DNA from: Methylobacterium sp. CB376
GTDB taxonomy: Bacteria; Pseudomonadota; Alphaproteobacteria; Rhizobiales; Beijerinckiaceae
Assembly (NCBI RefSeq): GCF_029714205.1
Contig: NZ_CP121648.1
Location: 3,552,001 to 3,616,000 of the forward strand
Direction: 5' to 3'
Length of the DNA stretch: 64,000 nucleotides
The translations under genes and the position numbers were made by a program. Every line of letters starts with the position of its first letter. The stretch's first letter is position 1. Shown piece after piece: positions 9,255-19,145 of this stretch. Below the pieces are notes generated by a model, which saw only the letters and a list, made by a program, of their open reading frames with translations, had not been told where the DNA came from and made no database searches.

Positions 9255-9409
9255 GGTCCTCCTCCCCGAAAGCCCGGGCAGGCGACCATGGCGGGCGGCG
9301 CGGCGCAAGCCGTTTCGGCAGGCAATCCTGACCGGTTTGCGCTCAGCGGCCGAGGCTGACGCGTCCGTCTCCCCGCCACCGGCCCGGCGGCCTCTCCGGC
9401 GGATGGGGC

Positions 9410-12004
9410 TCAGGCCGTCACGGTGAAGCAGGTCCCCAGGCAGGGCTCGACCTCGATCCGCGCGTTGATCTGCTCCAGCATCGCCCGCACGAGCTTCATG
9501 CCGAGGCCGGTGCCGCGGGCCGGGGCCTCGGCCCAGCCCGTCGGCAGTCCGCGCCCCTCGTCGCGCACCGAGAGGCGCACGCGGCCCTCCGCCTGGGAGG
9601 CGACGCTCACGGAGACCCGCCCGCCCTCCGCGCCGTCATAGGCGTACTTGAAGGCGTTGGTGACGAGTTCGGTGGCGATCAGCGAGAGGGCCACCGCCTT
9701 GCGGTAGGGCACCATCAGGCCCTGCTCGGCATCGAGTTCCAGCGTGTGGCGATCCCCGGCCATGGCCGAGAGGTCCGCGCACAGGTTCTCGATGGTCTGC
9801 CCGAGATCGACCTCGTCCACGCTCTCCGTCTGGTAGAGGCTGTCATGCACGCGGGCGACGCTCATCACCCGCCCCATCGTCTCCGAGAAGGCCTGCTGGG
9901 CCGCCGGATCCTTCACCTGGCGCCGCTGCATGTGCAGGAAGGCCGAGACGATCTGCAGCGAGTTCTTGACCCGGTGGTCGATCTCCTTGGCGAGCAGGTC
10001 CTTCTCGGCGAGCAGCGCCTCCTTCTCGGCGAGCAGGCCGGTGAGTTCGGCGATCTTGCGCCGCTGGCGCAGCACCACCCCCTCCACCGCCTGGGCCAGC
10101 GCCTCGGCCATGCCGACCTGCCACTCGGCGAAGGGCTCGGCGGCGCCGCGCCGCTCCTCCACCCAGCGCTCGAAGGAGCGGCGCGGCAGCATCGTGGCGG
10201 TGCCGGCGGCGGCGAGGACGGGCTTGCGCGGGTCGCCGCCCCAGGTGACCGTGCTCGACACCTCCGGCCGAAACCAGAGCAGGAGATGATCGCGGGCCGG
10301 ATCGACGAAGGCCGCGAGCAAGCCGCTCGCGATCTCCGCGTAGGGCCGGGTCGGCGGGTGCTCCGCCGCGAACTCCGTGGCCGCGTAGCTCGACCGTTCG
10401 GCCGGCAGGCGCGCGCGCAGATGCGCCGCGATGGCCAGGATCGCCGCGTCCGGGGGCGCGGCGCCGAGCCGGCGCACGGCGCCCTGCGCGACGATGGCCG
10501 CCCCGGTCGCGCCGAAGAGGTCGAGGAGCGTCGTCTCGCCGGAGGTGAGCGCCGTGAGCACGTCGTCCGAGCGGGCGAGCGCGCGCACGAGCCGGCTCTC
10601 GGCCGCCAGATGCGCCTGCTGCTCGCGCCGGAGACGGCGGCTCTCCAATTCGTGCAGCCGCAGCGCCAGGGCGTCGGTCAGCAGGCCCGCGGCGGCGCGC
10701 GTCTCGGGGGCGACGTAGTGCGGCTTGCGGTGATGCCCGATCATCAGGCCCCAGAGCCGGCCCTCGAGCAGGATCGAGACCGACATGGAGCCGTTCACCC
10801 CGAGATTGCGCTGGTACTCCAGGTGGATCGGCGACAGGCTGCGGCTCTGCGCGAAGGTCAGGTCGATCGGCCCCGGCGCGTCCGGGCCCGCCAGCAGCGG
10901 GACCGGCACGTAGTCGCGGTCGATGACGAAGCGGCTCTTCGCCCGCGCGTAGAGGGCGCGTGCCTGGGCCGGGATGTCGGAGGCGGGGAAGTGCAGCCCG
11001 AGGAGCGAGCGGTCCCAGGCGGGATCCCGCGCCTCCGCGATGGCCTCGCCGTTCCAGTCCGCGTCGAAGCGGTAAATCAGGATGCAGTCGAAGCCGGTGA
11101 GGCGCCGCGCCTCCCGGGCGGCGACGCGGGCCGCCTCGGCCAGCGTCTCGGCCGCCCGCAGGTGACCGATCGCCTCCTCGACCTCGGCGAGGCTCGCCGC
11201 CGCGAAATCCGCCGGATCGGCCGGCACCCGTTCGAGCTCGACGATCACCCGCGCCCCGCTGCGATGCGCCAGCACCTCGTGCGGGGCACCCCCGGGCGCC
11301 AGGGCCGTGCGCCAGCGCAGGATCCGCCCCGCCTCCCAGGCGGAGGCGGCGGCCGCGCGGATCGCCGCGACGAGCGGGTCCGGCAGCAGTCCGGCGAGCG
11401 GGCGGCCGAGCGGCGCGGCGCCGAGGGTCTCGGCCGCATTGGCGCTGCAGGCGGCCACGGTCAGGGTCGCCGCGTCGCAGGCGAGCAGGACGGCGTGCGG
11501 CTGGATCGCGCCGGGGACGTGGATCGGCTCCCGCGCGCAGAGATCGGGATCGATCGGCTCCGCCCGGACGCGCTGGTCGACCGCGACGCGGACCGCCTCA
11601 CGGGCCTCCGAGACGGTGACCTGCCCGACGGGCCGCGTCACGATCCAGTAGCGGCCGGGCGTCGCCGAGCCGCGCAGGGCGACGCGGACCCGCAGCGGCT
11701 GCGGATCGAAGCCGTAGGCGAAGGAGAACACCTCGTCGAGGACGCCCCGCCGCACCCCCTCGCGGAAGCGGCCGTAGAAGGCGGGCAGGCGCGTGCAGGG
11801 CGCGACGTCGCGGAAGAAGTTGCGGCCGACGACGCGCTCCGCCGACCGGCCCGAGAACACGCTCTCGGCCCGGTTGTAGAGGAGGATCGTCCCGTCGGAA
11901 TCGACCTGGACGACGCCCAGGTCGAGGGCGTCGATCTCCCCGGTCGAGAGGGCGTCGAGCCGCGCGGCTTCCGCGGCCAGCGCGCGGTCGGACATCGTGT
12001 TCAT
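9410..12004 (-). CDS. Hybrid photoreceptor histidine kinase: PYP + bacteriophytochrome + HisKA_2
   Basis: 864-residue soluble light sensor kinase resembling Ppr of purple bacteria. Residues 1-127 match photoactive yellow protein: Y43, E47, S51, R53 and C70 in DVAPCT align with Hhal PYP Y42, E46, T50, R52 and the p-coumarate cysteine C69. Next is a phytochrome photosensory core: C156 in DLCAREPIH (the biliverdin cysteine position), PAS, GAF with PASDIPAQAR (about 340-349) and a PHY domain with PRRSF in the tongue (about 608). The end is a HisKA_2 domain with H677 (KEIDHRVKN) and an ATPase domain with DEGRGLP and GTGLGMKLV. The ATG at 12004 is used; a GTG just before is possible. No chromophore gene or partner regulator is adjacent. 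Confidence 0.93.
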   Translation of the reverse strand: MNTMSDRALAAEAARLDALSTGEIDALDLGVVQVDSDGTILLYNRAESVFSGRSAERVVGRNFFRDVAPCTRLPAFYGRFREGVRRGVLDEVFSFAYGFDPQPLRVRVALRGSATPGRYWIVTRPVGQVTVSEAREAVRVAVDQRVRAEPIDPDLCAREPIHVPGAIQPHAVLLACDAATLTVAACSANAAETLGAAPLGRPLAGLLPDPLVAAIRAAAASAWEAGRILRWRTALAPGGAPHEVLAHRSGARVIVELERVPADPADFAAASLAEVEEAIGHLRAAETLAEAARVAAREARRLTGFDCILIYRFDADWNGEAIAEARDPAWDRSLLGLHFPASDIPAQARALYARAKSRFVIDRDYVPVPLLAGPDAPGPIDLTFAQSRSLSPIHLEYQRNLGVNGSMSVSILLEGRLWGLMIGHHRKPHYVAPETRAAAGLLTDALALRLHELESRRLRREQQAHLAAESRLVRALARSDDVLTALTSGETTLLDLFGATGAAIVAQGAVRRLGAAPPDAAILAIAAHLRARLPAERSSYAATEFAAEHPPTRPYAEIASGLLAAFVDPARDHLLLWFRPEVSSTVTWGGDPRKPVLAAAGTATMLPRRSFERWVEERRGAAEPFAEWQVGMAEALAQAVEGVVLRQRRKIAELTGLLAEKEALLAEKDLLAKEIDHRVKNSLQIVSAFLHMQRRQVKDPAAQQAFSETMGRVMSVARVHDSLYQTESVDEVDLGQTIENLCADLSAMAGDRHTLELDAEQGLMVPYRKAVALSLIATELVTNAFKYAYDGAEGGRVSVSVASQAEGRVRLSVRDEGRGLPTGWAEAPARGTGLGMKLVRAMLEQINARIEVEPCLGTCFTVTA

Positions 12005-12201
12005 CACAGCGGTCTAATCTTATCGGCTTAAGCTGAAGCCGAAAAGTGCCGGGCTGACGCCGCGCCCGGCCGCGCGACGGGGCGGGCCTCGCCAGGGACG
12101 ATCCGTCGCGACCGCCCACCCTGCCGCCGCTCCCCCCGCATCGCGCCGCCCCGTGCTCCTCGACCGCCAGGAAGCGCGGGCGATTGCGATTGGTTCCGCG
12201 G

Positions 12202-12867
12202 TCAGCCGCCCGCCGGTTCGGCGAGGAGCCCCGCCACGAAGGCGTCGAGCCCGACCTGCCGGGTGCGGCGCAGGCGCTCGGCGCTGAGGATCGCCTCCAG
12301 GGTCTTGAAGGAGCGGTCGAGGTCGTCGTTGACGAGGACGTAGTCGTATTCCGACCAGCGCTCGATCTCGCTGCGGGCATTGCGCAGGCGCCGCTCGATC
12401 GTCTCGCGGGAATCCTCGGCCCGGCGCTCCAGGCGGCGGCGCAGCTCCGCCATGCTGGGCGGCAGGATGAAGATCGTCACCACGTCGTCGCGCAGCTTGG
12501 CGCGCACCTGCCGCGTGCCCTGGTAATCGATGTCGAAGATCATGTCGCGGCCGGCCGCGAGCGCCCGCTCGACCGGGCGGCGCGGCGTTCCGTAGAAATT
12601 GCCGTGCACCTCGGCCCATTCGAGCATGTCGTCGCGCTCGCGCAGCTGCTCGAAGGTCTCCCGGTCGATGAAGCGGTAGTGCTGGCCGTCGATCTCGGAG
12701 GGCCGCCGGGCCCTGGTCGTCACCGAGACCGAGAGCTCGAGCCCCCATTCGGGCTGCTGGGCGAGGGCGCGGGTCAGCGTCGTCTTGCCCGCCCCCGAGG
12801 GCGAGGACAGGATCAGGACCAGACCGCGCCGCGACACCGGCGTCTGCGACCCCACGCTCATCTGCAC
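12202..12867 (-). CDS. gmk: Guanylate kinase
   Basis: Converts GMP to GDP with ATP in the cytosol, needed for nucleotide and (p)ppGpp supply. Visible features are the P-loop SSPSGAGKTT (about 21-30), the GMP-binding stretch SVTTRARRPSEIDGQHYRF and NFYGTPRRPVE, and a total of about 220 residues, normal for the family. The ORF opens GTG CAG ATG: the GTG at 12867 has GGGAGA at good spacing, the ATG at 12861 is the alternative. It is the last gene of the yicC-gmk end of the fab/mltG cluster. Confidence 0.95.
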   Translation of the reverse strand: MQMSVGSQTPVSRRGLVLILSSPSGAGKTTLTRALAQQPEWGLELSVSVTTRARRPSEIDGQHYRFIDRETFEQLRERDDMLEWAEVHGNFYGTPRRPVERALAAGRDMIFDIDYQGTRQVRAKLRDDVVTIFILPPSMAELRRRLERRAEDSRETIERRLRNARSEIERWSEYDYVLVNDDLDRSFKTLEAILSAERLRRTRQVGLDAFVAGLLAEPAGG

Positions 12868-12936
12868 TCGATTCTCCCGGGCCTCGTCGCGCCAGCTTAC
12901 CGTTCGACCGTTAAGGACCCGCGGCGGCCGGGCCCG

Positions 12937-13812
12937 CTACTCGACGTTCTGCACCTGCTCGCGGAATTGCTCAACGACGGCCTTGAGGTCGAGGCCGATG
13001 CGCGAGAGCGCCACGTCGTTGGCCTTGGCGCAGAGCGTGTTGGCCTCGCGGCCGAATTCCTGGGCCAGGAAGTCGAGCCGCCGCCCGACCGCCCCGCCGG
13101 CCTCCAGCAGGGTGCGGGCCGCCGCCACGTGGGTGCGCAGGCGGTCGATCTCCTCGCGCACGTCGGCCCGCGAGGCGAGCAGCACCGCCTCCTGGTGCAG
13201 GCGCGCCGCGTCGAAGGCGGAGAGCTCCATCAGCGCGGCGATCTGGGCCGCGAGCTTGGCGCGGATCGCCTCGGGCTGGCGCGCCGGGCAGGCATCGGCC
13301 GCATCCGCCAGGGCGGCGATGGTCGCGAGCTGCTCGGCGATGAGGCCGGCGAGCGCCCGGCCCTCCTCGGCCCGCATGCCCGCCAGCGCCTCCGCGAGGC
13401 GTGCGCCCGCCGCCGAGAGGTCGCTCTGCAGGGCGCCCGCATCCTCGCGCACCTCCTCGGATTCGATGACGCCGCGCACCTGCAGCAGCCCGTCCAGGGT
13501 CGCGGGCGCGACGCCCTCCGGCCGCGGCAGCCGGGCCACCGCCTCGATCAGGGAGGCGAGCAGCGCCTCGTTGACGCGCACGCGCGGCGCGGACTCGGCG
13601 CGCGAGAGCGTCAGGGCGAGCTGGCACTGGCCGCGGGCGAGGCGCCTCTGCAGGCGGCCCCGCACCTCCTCGCCGAGGGCCTCGAAGCCCGGGGGCACCC
13701 GCACCCGCACGTCGAGGCCGCGGCCGTTGACGCTCCTGACCTCCCAGGCCCAGTGGACCGGGCCGGTCACGCCCGCCTCGCGGGCGAAGCCCGTCATGCT
13801 CGCGATCGCCAT
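12937..13812 (-). CDS. yicC: YicC/YloC-family endoribonuclease
   Basis: A 291-residue member of the YicC family, whose E. coli homologue is an endoribonuclease affecting small-RNA turnover. It opens with the family hallmark SMTGFAR, followed by WEVRSVNGRGLDVRVRVP, and ends with the conserved block GRRLDFLAQEFGREANTLCAKA. The length matches the family. It lies 13 bases after mltG and about 70 bases before gmk, the usual yicC-gmk order. The function is assigned by homology. Confidence 0.92.
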   Translation of the reverse strand: MAIASMTGFAREAGVTGPVHWAWEVRSVNGRGLDVRVRVPPGFEALGEEVRGRLQRRLARGQCQLALTLSRAESAPRVRVNEALLASLIEAVARLPRPEGVAPATLDGLLQVRGVIESEEVREDAGALQSDLSAAGARLAEALAGMRAEEGRALAGLIAEQLATIAALADAADACPARQPEAIRAKLAAQIAALMELSAFDAARLHQEAVLLASRADVREEIDRLRTHVAAARTLLEAGGAVGRRLDFLAQEFGREANTLCAKANDVALSRIGLDLKAVVEQFREQVQNVE

Positions 13813-13825
13813 CGCTCCGGCCTCG

Positions 13826-15189
13826 TCAGGGATTGCGCAGGACCGGAACGGTCTTGGGATAGGTCAGGTCGTAGGTCTTGTTGCGCAGAGGATCGCGCGC
13901 CGTCCCCTCCGAGGCGTCGAAGCCCCGCGGCTTCGCGTTGGGATCGGCCGCGTCGTAGGCCAGGGGTGCCGCGCCGAGCCCCCGCGTGGCGGGCAGCGCG
14001 GAGGGATCGGCCGCCGGCGGCTCGACCTTGTCGACGGAGGTGGCCGCGGCCGGGTCGGTCGCGGCCTTCGCCTTCTCGGCCGCCCGCCAGCGGGCGACGT
14101 TGCGATTGTGCGCGTCGAGGCTCTCGGCGAAGGCGTGGCCCCCGGTGCCGTCGGCCACGAAGTAGAGCTCCCGGGTGCGCGACGGGTTCGCCACCGCCTC
14201 CAGGGCGGCGCGGCCCGGATTGGCGATCGGCCCGGGCGGCAGGCCCTCGATCACGTAGGTGTTGTAGGGGTCGGGCGCTCGATCTCCGAGCGCAGGATGC
14301 CCCGCCCGAGGGTGCCGCGCCCGCCGACCAGCCCGTACACGATGGTCGGGTCGGATTGCAGCTTCATGCGCTTCTGCAGGCGGTTGACGAAGACGCCGGC
14401 GACCCGCGGGCGCTCGTCGGCCCGGCCCGTCTCCTTCTCGACGATCGACGCGAGGGTCACCAGTTCCTGGGGCGTCTTGACCGGGATGTCGGGCGAGCGC
14501 CGGGCCCAGACCTGGTTCAGCACCTCGCGCTGCTTGGCGCGCATCAGGTTGATGATCTTCTGGCGGCTGTCGCCGCGCTCGAACTTGTAGGTGTCGGGCA
14601 GGAGCGAGCCCTCGGGCGGGACCTCGCCGATCTCGCCGGTGAGTATGTCGTTGTCGTTGAGCCGGGCGACGATCTGCTCGCTGGTGAGCCCTTCCGGGAA
14701 GGTCACGGCGTGCTGGACGGGACGGCCCTGGACCAGGGTGTCGATCACGTCATCGATGCTGGCATGGGCCCTGAAGTTGAACTCGCCGGCCTTGAGCGGC
14801 TGCTTGCGGGCGAAGCGGGCCGTCAGCTCGAACAGGGCCGGGTGGTCGATCACGCCCTCGCGGGCGAGCAGCGCCGCCATCTCGCCGACGCTGGAGCGCG
14901 GCGGCACCACCACCACCTTGTCGTTGGCGAGCGGGCCGGCCTCATTGACCTGGCGGTTGAGCACGACGAGCCCGAGCATCGCCCCGAGCCCCAGGATGGC
15001 GAAGAGCGTGAGGAAGCCGCTGATCGCCGAGAGCAGGCCGCCGCGCTCGCGCGGGGGCGGCTCCGGCGGGGGCGGCGCCGCGGTCGGCTTGATCGCCTCG
15101 CTGGGGCTGCGGGGGGCGAGACGGCTCGGCGGGGCCGGCTGATCCGGCGCGCTCGGCGGGGGCGCGTCGGTCTTTCGGGTACGGAACAT
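13826..15189 (-). pseudogene. mltG: Endolytic murein transglycosylase MltG, reading frame broken by a 1-base deletion
   Basis: Inner-membrane transglycosylase that cuts nascent glycan strands. The N-terminal part (15189 to about 14271) has a proline-rich cytoplasmic segment, one membrane segment (about 55-77), a LysM-like region and the catalytic E251 in SIVEKETG. It runs through SEIERPTP and then falls out of frame to a stop near 14251. The missing sequence ([22 protein letters not shown] and on) continues in the next frame to 13826. The break maps to a run of four G on the plus strand (14267-14270); one more base there restores a 454-residue protein. It is either a sequencing/assembly error or a real truncation after the active site. 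Confidence 0.88.
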
Positions 15190-15931
15190 GGCGGTCCTGT
15201 TGTGGCGGTCCCCGAGGCGGGACGCGCGCGTGGCCGGCCCGCGGGTCCGGGACCGCCCGACCCTACCAGCCTTTATGGCGAAATGGAGCCGGTCCCGCCC
15301 GGCGCGGATGGGCGCGCCGCGCGATCCGGACTGCAACGCCCGGTTGGCCGGGTGCCCGCGCGACCGGATCGGCTTGATTGCGGCGGCGCTTCGCTGCGCC
15401 CGTTCGAGCGAGACCCCCGACGCGTCGCGCCGCCGGACGCCGAACCGGCCGGCATCCCGGCTCGGGGGCGCTCGCGGCCTCCTTCGCCGCAATGGCCACC
15501 GGGTCGTCAGCTCCGATGACCGTCACAGAATGAACCGTCCGACTGACCCCGGGCACATCCGATCAGGTGCAGTGCGGGCGCGCGGCGCAAGAGAGACGGA
15601 GATGCGAGAGAGACAGGACGTGCCACGCATTCGCAATTCATGAAGCGTCGAAGAGAAGCCGGTCAAGAATGCGACCAGATGGACAATACTGCGTCATCAA
15701 TATTGATAAATGCCATGCGAATCCGCTGATCACATGATCACCGTGCAATTGCACGACTGGAAATACATTCCTAGAAAAAGCAGTTTATCATTAAAGAGAA
15801 AATACATTGCAATTGATTCACGCATTTCGATCTCGTAAGCAGAGCGGCGATCCGAAGCTGTTGCCGCTTCTGGTCGCCATGAGCAGCGCTTCGATTCGTG
15901 AGAAATCCGGCATAGTCTGCAGGAGGACAGA
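15190..15931. other. Intergenic stretch leading into AT-rich island
   Basis: No gene is supported here. The mltG-proximal half is GC-rich; from about 15640 the composition turns clearly AT-rich. Two short palindromic features stand out: TGATCA twice (15727-15732 and 15735-15740) and CGTGCAATTGCACG (15742-15755), possible regulator sites for the gene at 15932. An 87-codon frame on the minus strand (15730-15993) overlaps the start of that gene and looks fortuitous. Confidence 0.5.
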
Positions 15932-16771
15932 ATGACGACGGGAATCAGAGGCTTGAGCAATCGCTCCGACACGGGAGTGTCTTTCGTAAACACTGAAAAC
16001 TCACGAGATGATCGCTATATCCATCCAAATACAAAAGATTATAGTGTCTATGCCTGGATCTCACAGCACCGCGAACGCCCATTGGTTGTACAAACCAAAA
16101 AAGGCACGCTCAAGATTTGGGATAGTGACTGGAAGATATACGGAAATTGGAACGGGCAATCCGATTTTACCCTGATACCGGATGCGAAGAATACGCAGGA
16201 TTATTTTATAAACGTCGACGAGTCGGGAGATATCTATTTATCCATCGGCGAAGGCACGAAGAACCGCTACCTTCAGGTCACGGCGATCAAGTGCATCAAA
16301 CCGTCCGAGCCGGTGGCGAGCGGCCCGCCGGCCTTCTTCCTGGCCGTCCTGGGCGGCGCCGCCGCTCTCGCCGTGACCGTCGGCACCGCAGGAACGGGTG
16401 CGATCGTGCTCTCCGTGGCAGGAGGCGCCATCGGCGGCCTGGCCGGCGCCGCCTCGATCTATCCGGAATTGAACAAGATCTTCGACGGGCTTCCCGACGA
16501 TGTCTTCCTGAGCGTGAACGGCAACAAGGTCTGGCCTCAAAACCAGAATTGCGTCAGCATGAAATCGCAAGAGAGAAAAGAAGTCAATATGATGTTCCAA
16601 ATGACGGACGAGATGAAGCTTGAAATCTACGATTGGGACGTGATTCGCAATGATGTATTAGGCTCGCGCACTTTCCATAAAAGCAGGCCAGAAGATATTG
16701 GTGGCTTCATCATGTTCGGCAACAACGAAGGAGCATTGTATGAGGTCGAATGTGCGATCGTTTATGCCTAG
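15932..16771 (+). CDS. Unrecognised protein with a glycine-rich hydrophobic core and C2-like end
   Basis: I do not recognise this 279-residue protein. The ATG at 15932 has an excellent ribosome binding site (AGGAGGACAG). Residues about 1-125 are polar, aromatic and beta-rich (KIWDSDWKIYGNWNG, YLSIGEGTKNRYLQV). Residues about 130-175 form a long Gly/Ala hydrophobic stretch with glycine-zipper spacing (GGAIGGLAGAAS), suited to membrane insertion. The C-terminal about 90 residues start DDVFLSVNGNKVWP and contain LEIYDWDVIRNDVLG, which resembles a C2 domain calcium-binding loop. No signal peptide is seen. Codon use and AT content differ from all neighbours, and the gene sits between fabF and mltG, which suggests transfer. 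A pore-forming or membrane-lesion function is speculation. Confidence 0.75.
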   Translation: MTTGIRGLSNRSDTGVSFVNTENSRDDRYIHPNTKDYSVYAWISQHRERPLVVQTKKGTLKIWDSDWKIYGNWNGQSDFTLIPDAKNTQDYFINVDESGDIYLSIGEGTKNRYLQVTAIKCIKPSEPVASGPPAFFLAVLGGAAALAVTVGTAGTGAIVLSVAGGAIGGLAGAASIYPELNKIFDGLPDDVFLSVNGNKVWPQNQNCVSMKSQERKEVNMMFQMTDEMKLEIYDWDVIRNDVLGSRTFHKSRPEDIGGFIMFGNNEGALYEVECAIVYA

Positions 16772-16930
16772 AGCATTTTCGACGAAGTGGACGCCGATTC
16801 GGCGTAGGCAACGCGGCGAAATCAACACACCAAAGCAGGGTCCCGCTGCAACTTGATCGAACCCTGCTCTCGAGCATCTCACGCTGACGTGAATGCCGGT
16901 TCGTCGGAAATGCGGTGAATCAAGGACCGA
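16771..16930. repeat. Two degenerate copies of a GAGCAT...CGGTTCG...TCAA intergenic element
   Basis: Two similar stretches (about 16773-16828 and 16874-16929) share the order GAGCAT, GTGNANGCCGNTTCG, GCGNNGAANTCAA. Similar elements are common between genes in this order (recalled family knowledge, not searched). They lie directly after the AT-rich gene. Confidence 0.45.
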
Positions 16931-16968
16931 GAGCCGCGCCCGATGGCGACGCGATCGGGCGCGGCTCC
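16931..16968. terminator. Strong GC hairpin downstream of the AT-rich gene
   Basis: Fourteen-base perfect arms (GAGCCGCGCCCGAT and its complement) enclose GGCGACGCG. There is no T-run on either side, so it is only a possible factor-assisted terminator for the plus-strand gene or for fabF transcripts from the other side. Confidence 0.45.
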
Positions 16969-16982
16969 AGGCTGGCGCATGG

Positions 16983-17080
16983 TCATGTCCCATGACCCCC
17001 GGTTCCGTTCTCGCATTGTCGTCGCGCGATCGGCGTGTCTCGAGATTTCGAGAGGGTCGACGGCCCGGTGCGTGAGCATC
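16983..17080. repeat. Dispersed intergenic repeat, family D, copy 2
   Basis: Shares GGTTCCGTTCTCG exactly with copy 3 (30947) and GTCGACGGCCCG with copy 1 (2874), in the same order and spacing. It lies between the AT-rich gene and fabF and may mark one edge of the inserted segment. Confidence 0.65.
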
Positions 17081-17334
17081 CCGGCCGTTGGTCTTCTCTC
17101 GGTCTTTCTGGCCTTCGGCGCTTCGTTCCGATTTGGGCCGAAGCGGGGTGATCCGGATTGCCGGCGATCGGTTCGGCGCGAGATCCGGGCAGGGCCGCAT
17201 CGCCTGTCCGGTGTCCGCCCGCTTGCCGGGCCCGGTTCGTCGCGGTCCGCACGGAACCCTCGATCGCCGTGCCGGGACCAGGTCCCTGCCGTGAGGACCG
17301 GGCGGGACCCGCGGTCCGGGAGCCCGCGCCGCCG

Positions 17335-18594
<1,260 letters not shown>

Positions 18595-18673
18595 CGCGTT
18601 ATCCCAAACCCGTCTCAAACCGCATTCCGCCCGGCCGCCGCACGGCCGAGCCGCTCGATCCCGCGTCCGACCC

Positions 18674-18910
18674 TCAGCCGGAGTTCTTCTCCAGGAACTT
18701 GATCGCGTCGCCGACCGTCTGGATCGTCTCGGCCGCGTCGTCCGGGATCTCGACGTTGAACTCTTCCTCGAACGCCATCACCAGCTCGACCGTGTCGAGG
18801 CTGTCGGCCCCGAGATCGTCGATGAAGTTCGCGTTCTCGGTCACCTTCTCGGCCTCCACGCCGAGGTGCTCGACAACGATCTTCTTCACCCGGTCCGCGA
18901 TATCGCTCAT
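18674..18910 (-). CDS. acpP: Acyl carrier protein
   Basis: A 78-residue acidic carrier that holds growing acyl chains on a 4'-phosphopantetheine arm. The attachment serine is S37 in [18 protein letters not shown], and the fold is the standard four-helix bundle. The ATG at 18910 starts MSDIADRV, the usual N-terminus. It lies between fabG (235-bp gap, probably with its own promoter) and fabF. Confidence 0.97.
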   Translation of the reverse strand: MSDIADRVKKIVVEHLGVEAEKVTENANFIDDLGADSLDTVELVMAFEEEFNVEIPDDAAETIQTVGDAIKFLEKNSG

Positions 18911-18987
18911 CTGATGGTCCTCGGTTCTTCTCGTGGTGAGGGAGGCGCCGCTGCTGGCGAGCCGGTGCTCCCCGGGAAGCTGGTGGT

Positions 18988-19008
18988 GCGGCCGGTTTTG
19001 CCGGCCGC
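18988..19008. promoter_or_regulatory. GC hairpin in the fabG-acpP intergenic region
   Basis: A perfect 8-bp stem (GCGGCCGG/CCGGCCGC) with loop TTTTG lies in the 235-bp gap upstream of acpP. A processing or attenuation site could explain why acpP is usually expressed far above fabG, but this is inference. Confidence 0.35.
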
Positions 19009-19145
19009 GCGGTGTGATGGGAAGCCGCACGCGGCCGGACCGCTCAATCCCCTTGTGCGGCCGGCCGGGTGCTTAACACAGGGCTTCCGCCCTGGCGAGG
19101 GCCGGTTCAGCGCCGGTTCAGGCACCCGGGCGGCGTGCTGCGCGC

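Noticed and set aside
12184..15519. Plus-strand open frame of 1111 codons
   Set aside because: Antisense to gmk, yicC and mltG; composition is Arg/His/Leu/Gln-rich, typical of a GC-rich antisense shadow, with no recognisable domain.
15730..15993. 87-codon minus-strand frame in the AT-rich island
   Set aside because: It overlaps the well-supported start and ribosome binding site of the gene at 15932 and has no convincing start signal.
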